Source: Adiantum capillus-veneris
Lineage: Eukaryota; Streptophyta; Polypodiopsida; Polypodiales; Pteridaceae
NCBI GenBank assembly: GCA_014529385.2
Contig: CM043958.1
Location: forward strand, 80,010,025 to 80,074,024
DNA length: 64,000 nt
Reading direction: 5' to 3'
A program made the translations under genes and the position numbers. Shown in pieces: positions 55,401-64,000 of this stretch. The notes beneath the pieces are model-generated. The model saw only the letters and a program-made list of their open reading frames with translations, did not search any database and was not told where the DNA came from. The stretch's first letter is position 1; each line of letters opens with the position of its first letter.

Positions 55401-55488
<88 letters not shown>
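55401..55488 (+). repeat. (CA)n microsatellite, about 44 units
   Basis: Longest perfect dinucleotide run in the window. Confidence 0.98.
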
Positions 55489-55491
<3 letters not shown>

Positions 55492-55581
55492 TAATTGCAG
55501 CTCCCTACGAGTCTACATTTGTCCACATGGAGATAAAGATTGATGAAGGGAGATAGAAAGGGTAACCAAGGGGCTTGAATG

Positions 55582-55584
<3 letters not shown>

Positions 55585-55660
<76 letters not shown>
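55585..55660 (+). repeat. Compound (TG)n(AG)n microsatellite
   Basis: TG run to 55617, then AG run to 55660. Confidence 0.97.
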
Positions 55661-55661
<1 letters not shown>

Positions 55662-55766
55662 GAAGGAAAAAAAGTGAATTCCAACCCACCAAAAAAAAAT
55701 AAAATTCCAACAAACTTCAAAGATCCATCTGGTCAAGACATGAAGCTAGAGAGAGAAAGAGAGAAG

Positions 55767-55960
55767 TTTTAATGTCATAGAAACACATCAAGAGACCTCA
55801 AATCTCTATCTGACAAGGCTTCAGAAGGAAACTCGAGGAAACTCCGATAACCAATTAACCAAACTCAAAGGTTATTATAGTTTCCTTTTATTTAGTCACT
55901 TACAAAGATCTCCAAGATCTACCCAACAAGGCTTGAGAGGAAACTCCTATAACCAAGTAT
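55767..55960 (+). repeat. Recurring unit, third copy, with left direct repeat of the island
   Basis: Holds the 'GTCATAGAAACACATCAAGAGACCT' motif family and the ~85-bp sequence 'CTCAAAGGTTATTATAGTTT...CCCAACAAG' that recurs at 56740-56810. Confidence 0.65.
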
Positions 55961-56052
55961 GTCCCCCTAATTTTTCCAGCATGGCTAATTAGGTAGAATC
56001 TGGTTAGATGCTGTTGAGAATTTTGTGGAGAAAAGAGGGAGGGGAGACACGT

Positions 56053-56098
<46 letters not shown>

Positions 56099-56735
56099 TT
56101 TTGGCACGTCGCCTGCGTAGAGAGCGGTGCAGCTTGGAATCTGTCGATCGCGAAAGAGAGAGAGGGATGCACTCTGCATTGGAATGGGTCGTTTGTCTGG
56201 CGGTGCAGGTCGAAGAGTGGAGCATGTTGGTTGCAATAGGATGGAGGAGGAGTGTTGCCTGTATCTCTTGTGGAGCGCACGGGAGCAGTGGCTTGCTTTG
56301 GTCATGGATGCCATGATGAGGACAGGGGAAGGTTGGGAGAAGAGCGTAGTGACGGCGATGGGGAGGGCAACTCAGGCTAATGGGGTGGTCGTTGCTACTT
56401 GCCTAGGATGGGATAGGGACAGAGGGAGAGAGAAAGGCAGACCACGATTGGGAGATGCATGGCGAATATTGTAGGTGAATGGAAGAGACGTATGAGGGAC
56501 CCTGAGAGAGGCGTCGTAGATGTAGGCAATGGAGCAGTGGAAACAAAATGGCCAGAAGCTGCGTGCAGAGCCGACGATGGCGAGCATGGGGGTGATGATG
56601 GCGCGGAGAATAAAGATGGCAGCTGGCGTGGCAAGCCACTTTTCTTAAGAATTCTCAAATTCGATGGATTCGGTGGGAATCTGATGGCGTAATTAATTAT
56701 CGAGTGCAAAGGACCCAGTATGTTCCCAATTACAC
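55961..56735. other. GC-richer island between direct repeats
   Basis: Base composition changes to GC-rich, and open frames of 102-126 codons appear on both strands, none with a motif that I recognise. An AG run lies at 56056-56092. The island is bracketed by ~85-bp direct repeats (about 55862-55945 and 56738-56812). It could be a captured gene fragment or part of an unknown element. Confidence 0.4.
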
Positions 56736-57120
56736 ACACTCAAAGGTTATTATAGTTTGCTTTTATTTAGTCACTTAGAGAGATCTCAAAGATATACCCA
56801 ACAAGTATTAAACTCAAAACTTTGTGTGTGTGTGTGAGAGAGAGAGAGAGAACGGGAGAGAGAGGGAGGGAGGAAGAAGAAGACAATTTTTATTGTCATA
56901 AGAACAATCCAAACCGATATCATAGATCTACTCGACAAGGTTAATCTCAAGATCTAATAAGAAAGAGAGAGGAAATTACCATCTTTTGAGAGTGATTACA
57001 AAGACTAAAGTACATCCTACTCACTTGTGCACCCACACACACACCTACAAACATGCTTATGTGTGTGACCCAATGGCCATACTTTTCTTGGTCATGTTAC
57101 ATACTAGTTAGTTTTGAAAT
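56736..57120 (+). repeat. Right direct repeat and fourth copy of the recurring unit
   Basis: The ~85-bp direct repeat is followed by TG/AG runs (56820-56850) and the 'TTTTTATTGTCATAAGAACAATCC' unit at about 56885. Confidence 0.6.
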
Positions 57121-57753
57121 GAATGAATGTATACATTTATAGAAGAGAGTGACTTTGAATGAAAACTTCGATAAAATAGACACAAATGTTAATGTTAATG
57201 GCCTTGACATGCAGCATCACTCTCTCTCTTCTCTCTCCCTCTCTCCCCTCCACGTGTTGGGTACAACGTTTTTCTCCTCGAAGGCATTAGAGCATCTACC
57301 CACATTTTCGTTAATGAGAACTGCTTCAAAGAAAAGCACTTTTGAATGAGCATTTCCAAACGGAAAAGCATTATTTTGATTCAAACTTTGGAAAAGGGGG
57401 GGTTAAAGGGAGGTGCATTTGACTAACCCCACTTTTGTGTAAGAATTGATCATTTTCTTTGAGATCCTCTAAAAGTGCATAGTGAAATGTGAACCTCTCA
57501 TCCGTTTTCAATGCTTTCCCATGTGTAACTTTCAACGCTCTCAATGCTTTCCCATGTGTAGCTTTCATTTCCCTCTCCTCCAAAGCATGAAAAAAAATTT
57601 GAATAAATTAATTTTTTATTCTTCGACTTTGAGCTTTGACTTGTCTTTCCTATTTTAACTCTTTGACAAAAGGATTTGGCTTGCATTTTTTTGAATCATT
57701 GTCTTTCCCTCTTTTTGTTTCACTAAACAACTCTACACTCACACACACACACA

Positions 57754-57794
<41 letters not shown>

Positions 57795-58120
57795 AAACAA
57801 TCGCAGAAGTAGCTACGTCCACTTCTCAAATGCCTTGCTAAGAGTAGGACTCAGGAGGCTAATTGGGGGTTGCTGAACCTCTCTCGTGTGGGGGACCCAC
57901 TTATTGGGGGTGTACTTTTCTACCCACACTTGGTATTGACACACTTGGAATCCCAATTCTTTGATTGAAGCAAACATTTAGAAGAAGGCATTGTCACTTT
58001 AGCACATGTTTAATTGAAACAAAATGTAGAGCTTTGCCTTCAAGCATGCGTGTGCACTAAAAAAATATTGAAGAAACCCTTGCGTTGAAAGAAACAAGCG
58101 ATTTCTTATCTTAAGCTTGT
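57121..58120. other. Unassigned sequence with a (CT)n run
   Basis: No gene is seen. A (CA)n(CT)n run lies at about 57733-57790, and a short local duplication ('TCAATGCTTTCCCATGTGTA') is at 57509-57560. Confidence 0.4.
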
Positions 58121-58214
58121 AAGGTGCCTCTCACATGTCACATGTAGGGGGCTAATAGGAAATTTGAAAGGTGCCTCTCACATGTCACATGCAAGGGGCT
58201 AATAGCAAATTTGA
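58121..58214 (+). repeat. 47-bp tandem duplication
   Basis: Two adjacent copies (58121-58167, 58168-58214) containing 'CTCTCACATGTCACATG' differ at only a few bases. Confidence 0.9.
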
Positions 58215-58728
58215 ATGATGTTATCTTTCAATTTTTTTTTATTTTTTTTGCAAATCTCACATTATGTGAGAGAATATGTTATAGAAAAATAGACTACAGC
58301 TGCAAATTGAGCATGGCCAAAAAAATATTGCTCCCTATCTTTTACAAGGAGGCATAACTAACAATCAAGCAAACACCAAGTTCAATGTCTTTTACACAGA
58401 GGCGTAACCGAGTCACGACCACAACAAACCTAACCATAATACGAAAGACTTCGTCAGTTGTCTCTCAAATTCACACTCATGCGTCAAGGTGGAATTATTT
58501 GTTATTGGAAAAATGGGGTCAGCCAACTGCACCCCAAAGAGGTCAAGTTGCTCCTTTTGCTTTATGTTACAACCAATTATATCTTTTCAAATTCTTCAGA
58601 CCTCCCTTTAAATTTGAAGAAAAGATTTTATATTGTTTGATATGAAAGCATTCAATAGTTTTGCCACAGCTCCATGGATCTTCTTTTGCACATCTTTCGT
58701 GCCCCACATGCTACAAACCCCAACCCCC

Positions 58729-58763
<35 letters not shown>

Positions 58764-59689
58764 AAAAAAAAAAAAAAAAAAACCTTTTGGGCATGCTAAA
58801 GGCCTTAGTGTCCAAAGGGTGAAGGTCGTTCAATTTTCTTTGTAAGAGAAGTGTCCCTAAGGGGCGTAAAAGTCGTTTGAATAAAAAGATATTCTCTAAA
58901 TCTCCATTTACTTTTTTGCATGCAAAGGACTTTCCATAACAAAAGGTTAATCAATATATTCATAAGAGTTTGATCCCATGATGTGAGGTCAGTGTTCAAA
59001 AAAGGTGTGTCTGAGTTTAACCTTGAGCAGATTGAAATTCAAGATTAGCCGCTTGCAAAGGATGGTAAAGGAAAAAAACCTCAGTAAAATATACTAGAAA
59101 ATAATTCAAATAGCTTGCAAATTGAAAGTTTCTACTAGTATTTCCAGTTTGATCTATACAAGGAGAAAACTTGTCGTTTAGGCAAAAGATTCTTTCAAAC
59201 ACTGTGTGAGGTATTGATAAAGGGTCCTCTCATTTAAGGATTTCAAAAAAAATATTTCACTAAATTTTTTTATTAGATTCTATGCTTATTGAATCTATCT
59301 TTTTTAAGTCTTTCCAATTGGTTTGGCTCTTGGTAATGTATAATAAGAAATCATTAAAATATTTTTTTGTTTTAATTTTTTATATGTATTTTTATTTCAC
59401 TTCTTTTTATTGTATTCTGTTTCAAAACGTTGATGAGCAATGTGCACATTTTACCTTACTATTTAAGTGGGGCTCTTCGTAATATATAAACCATTTGTGA
59501 GTAGGGGGTACCAGCTCGAAGAAAATAAAAAAATAGCCATTAGTGGAGCGAAACTTAAGGGGCAAACGGGTTGAGAATTTTGGTAACTTGAGTCTTGTGG
59601 ATATGTACACACATTGTAGGCAATATTATATGAGCAAGCAAATGCTGAAAAAATACCATTTTATGGTTCACTTCCATGTATGCCCTTTT
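58215..59689. other. Unassigned AT-rich sequence with a C/A homopolymer
   Basis: No gene is seen. A 29-base C run (58732-58760) followed by 19 A (58764-58782) stands out. Otherwise AT-rich, with short open frames and no motif. Confidence 0.4.
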
Positions 59690-60640
59690 TTTTTATTATT
59701 GAGGATGTATGCGGTGGGCTTGAAAAGTTGCCCACTCGCAAAGTGGGAGATCTTCAAGGTATCAAGCCGGAGATAATCAAATGGACGGGAGATTTTACCA
59801 ATGAATGGATGTGTGATATGCTCAACCTTGCACTTCAACATGGTATGCCTTATGATTGGAGTACTAATTGGGTTAAAGCCTTTGCATAAAGGAGGGGATG
59901 TAAAGAATGTAAACAATTACCGGACTATAATGATTGGTTCTCTTATGGCAAAGTTGTTTGGGTGCATAATGGATATGAAATTTGAGTGATTGGGCTAAAG
60001 AGAATGATAAGCATGCAAAAGGAAAAACGGGTTTTTGTCAATTCCATAGCACCATTGATCATCTTGTCACTCTTCATGTTCTCATGGAGGAAAGTCAGTT
60101 GAAAGGAAATCGATTGTATTGTTGTTTTGTGGACTTTAAGAAAGCCTTTGATATGATTCTATGTAACAATTTGTGGAGAAGGATGAAAGAACCCCAAGTG
60201 CCAAGTGAGTTTATGCTTGCGGTTTCTCGAATCTATGAGAAGGTGATTTGTCAATTGTGCATGGGAAGAAAAAAATCAAAAAATTTTGTAAGCACTAGTG
60301 GGGCTAAACAAGGATGTCCATCATCACCAACACTCTTCGGTCTATGAATCAATCAATTGGAACAAATGGTACTTGACTTTATGCAAGAAGAAGGCATTGA
60401 AGATGTCACTATTTGCAATGCGGTATTCATGCTTTTGTTGTATGCGGATGATGTAGTGCTTCTAGCACACACTTTAGAAGATGCACAAAAGCTTATGGTT
60501 GTCCATGAGAAGTTTTGTTTGCATAGTGGGCTGATTGTGAATGAACCCAAAACAAAGGTTATGCTTGTGAAAACCAACCATAATGAGAAGCCATGAATTG
60601 TGTACAACAATGAGACACTTGAAGACTACTTGAAACCTTA
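59690..60640 (+). pseudogene. LINE reverse transcriptase fragment
   Basis: Through two frameshifts and a few stops the + strand gives non-LTR RT motifs in order: LQGIKPEIIKW (about 59750), NNYRTIMIGSLMAKLF (59910-59960), KTGFCQFHSTIDHL (60025-60065), CFVDFKKAFDMI (first catalytic Asp, ~60125), SGAKQGCPSSPTLF (~60298), and the catalytic YADD in LLLYADDVVLL (60436-60468), then LIVNEPKTKVM. The order and spacing are those of a LINE or LINE-like endonuclease/RT protein. The endonuclease and C-terminal regions are absent. Confidence 0.9.
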
Positions 60641-61025
60641 GAATGGGATCAGATACTGACTACTCTAGATATATGAGTAAATGAAATAATGCCTACAAAG
60701 TTTTGTGATGAGAAAGACTTTGACATAGCTCCCTATTTTATGATAAAGGTGTTGAAGGAGGCTAATGAAACTTGTGAGTATGAAAGTAGAATAGGTGAGA
60801 CAAATAGGTTCAATCATGGATCATAATACAAAGACGCAAACAAAGGAAGAAGAGAAACCATGAGAATATGTCATTATTGATATACTTGAAGGATCCACCA
60901 GAGTTGTTTCAATAGATTGGACTCCAAAAAGTGCACAACTAAAAGCAAATGAAGAACCAAGTTAGATGTCAGATGCTCAACAAACTCAAGGTCAAGAGAA
61001 GAACACAAATGCAAAAAAAGATTGA

Positions 61026-61361
61026 TTGTCTACTACAATGATCAAATTCAGTATTTGTGGAGAAGCACGACTCAAAATCACATGTTTAGCTGTGATAGAT
61101 CCTTATGCAACAAGAAATCTAATGCCTTATGGCACGTGGATAATGATGGGAAAGCCACCGATCAAGGAGCTAGAAGAAACAATGTGCACAAGCTCAAAAA
61201 TGCCAATTTCTAGCTTTGGCACGGCAGAAGCCGTACTCAAGTTGAGTACTGGGGAGTTCAAAGATACTTTCCACATTATCGAATCTTATCACATCAAAGA
61301 GAGTCTAGTCCTAAAAAAAAACTGGATGAACATCTTCTTTCAACAACAACAGCAACCTTAA
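61026..61361 (+). pseudogene. Retropepsin-like fragment of element G
   Basis: A 111-codon frame. The TCLAVIDPYATRNLMPYGTW block aligns by eye with the D-T/S-G-A-(T/S)-x-N-(F/L)-(I/M) active-site region of plant retroelement proteases, with Gly replaced by Tyr (DPYA). It is followed by a region ending in KKNWMNIF like the C-terminal ILG-x-x-W motif. It continues a proposed gag-protease. If correct, the enzyme is inactive because the DTG triad is lost. Confidence 0.45.
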
Positions 61362-61669
61362 TAGTCCTTGAAGCATCTCAAGCCCATGCAACAAAGGAGC
61401 AACCAACTATTGCGGAAAAAGGTAAAGCTAAAGCGAACACTCAAGCATATCAACCTCTCAAGTCAACTTTACCTTCAACGAGTCTCCAACAAACTTTCTA
61501 CGTAGCCTCTACGTTAAAAGTCAAACCGTCAACAATGCAATGGAATGCTTATCAACCAAAGTTTCCCAGAAATAATTTCTACAAAGAAAAGTTGAGCTAT
61601 CAATAGAAAATAAACACCTCAACTAGGAGGAAGAATAACCGCAAAACAAATCATAAAAGACATTCATAG

Positions 61670-62080
61670 AAGCAAGCCATGCAACAAGTATGGCTGCCCA
61701 AAAACGATGGGTGAAGAAACAAATGAATGCAATCAAGTTACTCAAAGCACAAGGATTTCATGAAGGTAACACTCAAATATGGCTACCAAAAGTAGCTGCT
61801 CAACCTGGAACAACTAAGATCAGTCAAGTAGCACAAGGTTCCACCCAAACGTAAGCAATGACAACCAAAATCAAATAGAAGCCACTCACAACCAAGGGTG
61901 ATATAGCCTCCAAATGGATACACGTCTTCAAATACAAAAGCAAGGCTTCTACCACAGAAATAATTTGATATGGATACCAAAGCATAGCGTCTATCAAGTC
62001 ATAGAGCAAAAGGGACAAATGAAAAAGATGATGACATCGAGATCACAAACAAGGTGGGTTCCAAAATTTCCATTCAAAAC
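61670..62080 (+). pseudogene. Element G region with repeated W-[L/I/V]-P-K boxes
   Basis: Four boxes in related context: VWLPK near 61690, IWLPK near 61778, IWIPK near 61971 and RWVPK near 62055. They are spaced about 85-195 bases apart and lie in more than one frame now. Such boxes follow zinc knuckles in some copia-type polyproteins, but I cannot confirm that relation here. Confidence 0.35.
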
Positions 62081-62199
62081 TCAAACACAAAGAACCCACA
62101 CACATCAACCACCGCTTCTCATGGGAGATAAATCAAAGACTCCATCAATCTCTACAACAACAAAAGAACACGTTTCACAAAGTAGTGTCAACATATGAC

Positions 62200-63548
62200 A
62201 AGCAAGTCAAGAGGAGCCAAAGTATGCCAGTCTACTGGACAAAATGGTGGCACCCAAAGACCAAAACAATGAAAAAGGCCTAAATCTCAAGAACCTATGG
62301 GATTGGGTTTCTGTCCTTGAACATGTATGTCCAAGTCGCCATTAATACTACTTGGCATAAAAGTTAGAGGCGGACAACTAAGCCACAAAATGAGCGAGGC
62401 ATTAGTCCCAAAGCTTCAAGTAATATTCTCTGTGGTCTATGACTCTTAGCTATTCTAGGTACTGTTCAAGCTCAAAGAGTTGAGCATATTTATGTTGGGT
62501 TGCTCATGCTGGTATAGGTGAGCACAAGAGTTAAGTCTATGTATTTTAAGTTTGGTGAAGTGATGAAGGAAGTCCAAAAGACAATCACACAATGAGAACC
62601 GTAAGTTATGAGTGGAGAAGCTTCTACATCAAAAACCCCTCTTGGAAACGTGGAAGCGATTAAGACATCCTTTGATATCACACGTGCTACACTTCTTCCT
62701 TGAAGAACCCATCAACTCCATCTTCCATACTGTATGCTTTTGTTTGACAAATTTATCATATGCATATAGAGTGTCTTATAAACGCACTTGCATAAGGCAC
62801 TCTTTGTTTGTTTCTCCAAAGAACTGACCTTGCATGATAGGTACTTCAAGTCCAACTAATCAACTCCAATAAGAGCGTATCAAAGGCACTTTTTTCCTAC
62901 TGGGTTTTTTTCCTTTGGTCATCCAGGTTCTAGACCCTAATCTAGAAACACTCAAAATGATCTTCTTGTATATATTTATTTTCTACATTAGCAATAAGGA
63001 ATTAGATACCCAAATCAATAGTTAGAGAATCAGAGAAACAACTACAGGTCTCCACTATCTGTCAAGAGAAAATCTTACCTTCAAGGAAAACAACAAAGCT
63101 CCATCAAACGAGGGCAAGACAAAGAATGGCATATAAATAAAATGGACAAACAATGATGACTTCAACAAGAGAGCTAACAACACCAAACATAAGGAGCTCA
63201 ATAGTGCTGAAGTTAATGAAGTATTACAGGACACCAAGAGCAGGTGCAGGTCCATCATAAGGTCAATGCCACAAAGAGGCTCAGTTCCATGAAGGAAGGC
63301 AACACCAATAGACATCTTCACTGCCAAAAATGACACAAAGAAGGTCCAAAAAACTATAGAAGTGCCTAAACAATCAAAGCCCAAGATAAGCATCAACCAT
63401 AACACAACAATTATGAATCACTCAAGGAAGGGGGGAGCATCATCAATGACAACACACTTTCAAATCTCAAGACCAACCTTCAAGAGAAAGCTGAAGTCAA
63501 CCCTAATAACAAGATTACACATGGTCATATCAAGGGACGACACGAGCT
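62200..63548 (+). other. Element G 3' coding-like or untranslated region
   Basis: A-rich on the + strand with short basic frames (for example 63362-63550) and no recognised motif. A hydrophobic 116-codon frame on the opposite strand is best seen as a by-product of this composition. Confidence 0.35.
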
Positions 63549-63560
63549 AGAAAGGGGGGA
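63549..63560 (+). promoter_or_regulatory. Polypurine tract of element G
   Basis: AGAAAGGGGGGA immediately before C and the TG of the LTR. Confidence 0.75.
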
Positions 63561-63561
63561 C

Positions 63562-64000
63562 TGTTGACGGATTCACGAAAAGGACACCTCGCTCGACACC
63601 ATATTTTTAATGAATTTGTACTCCATTATTTTTTCAAGCTAGTGGAGCTACATTGTGTGTAAATCCTAATTTGAGAGTAGCAAGTCAGCTCCTTGATGTA
63701 AGATCCCCAATTTTTGTTTCTCTTATAAAAATAAGAAAAATAGCTTTCAATATCTATTTTGCCAGATTTTGACTTAAGATACTTGTTTGATAGTATTGGA
63801 AGGTTCTAAAGTAAAAAGCAAGGTCGTTTCCATATTCCAGTAGGTTAGACGGACGTTTGGTGCAGTTTTGGAAAAATCCGCTATTTTTAGCTTTTTCCTG
63901 CTTTTTATGGTTTTAGGTGTTTTTCTACGAAACGCAAGGTCAGATCCTTAATCTACGTGATCGAGGGAAGCTATGGTTCAATTTTGTAAAAATCTGCTTT
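63562..64000 (+). mobile_element. Element G 3' LTR, start only
   Basis: Begins TGTTGACGGATT next to the polypurine tract. It runs off the window, so its length and end are unknown. Confidence 0.7.

Larger units (their letters stand above)
60641..63561 (+). mobile_element. Element G internal region (3' part of an LTR element)
   Basis: Coding-like A-rich + strand sequence ends in a polypurine tract and the start of an LTR. It contains a retropepsin-like frame and a region of repeated W-x-P-K boxes, but I find no RT, RNase H or integrase motif in almost 3 kb, so it may be non-autonomous. The left boundary against the LINE fragment is not resolved. Confidence 0.5.

Noticed and set aside
54050-56320. 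Many Ser/Leu, Thr/His, Arg/Glu or Val/Cys repeat frames
   Set aside because: They are translations of TG/AG/CA microsatellites.
63055-63405. Hydrophobic 116-codon frame on the - strand that looks like membrane segments
   Set aside because: It is the reverse of an A-rich, charged + strand region of element G; the hydrophobicity is a codon-composition effect.

Overview
The window looks like nuclear DNA of a land plant with a large, repeat-rich genome. The signs are plant-type retroelements (a chromodomain Ty3/gypsy family and a Tat-like Ty3/gypsy element with two RNase H domains), Ty1/copia, LINE, hAT and Helitron remnants, one short (TTTAGGG)n motif, and many TG/AG microsatellites. I cannot name the species; a fern, lycophyte or gymnosperm would fit. 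I recognise no host protein-coding gene, no rRNA or tRNA gene and no CRISPR array. Almost everything is transposable-element sequence, much of it nested. Element letters below are local names for this window.

Left part (1-14.3 kb): a piece of chromodomain element pol (family A) on the + strand abuts the second half of a long accessory reading frame belonging to another Ty3/gypsy element (E). The missing half of each lies about 6.2 kb away in reverse orientation. This is the signature of one inversion of about 772-6961, with breakpoints inside both open frames. The rest of E (integrase, RT, protease, gag) runs on the - strand to 13.85 kb, where it is cut off against another RT fragment.

Middle (14.6-25.9 kb): a degenerate ~60-bp tandem repeat is interrupted by a 5'-truncated LINE with a 17-bp target duplication. 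That LINE is itself interrupted by element D (16835-25574), a nearly intact Tat-like element whose gag-pol is one reading frame with only two stop codons.

26.2-37.1 kb: a decayed family-A relative (B). Its 5' leader holds a complete-ended Ty1/copia element (33022-35386) with a perfect TCCCT duplication and, unusually, a third LTR plus primer-binding site inside it in inverted orientation. A hAT-like transposase fragment follows.

37.8-53.3 kb: element C, with very long LTRs (~2.2 kb) and an internal region that encodes only a gag-like protein. Family-A element A (39638-48630, ~9 kb) sits inside C's left LTR. The matching empty target is still visible in C's right LTR. A has a primer-binding site, polypurine tract and almost complete gag-pol, but carries a nonsense codon and a changed integrase catalytic residue.

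53.3-64 kb: a 190-bp Helitron-like element, a stretch of compound microsatellites embedded in a recurring unit, a GC-richer island between direct repeats, a LINE RT pseudogene (59.7-60.6 kb) and the 3' part of another LTR element (G) whose 3' LTR runs off the window.
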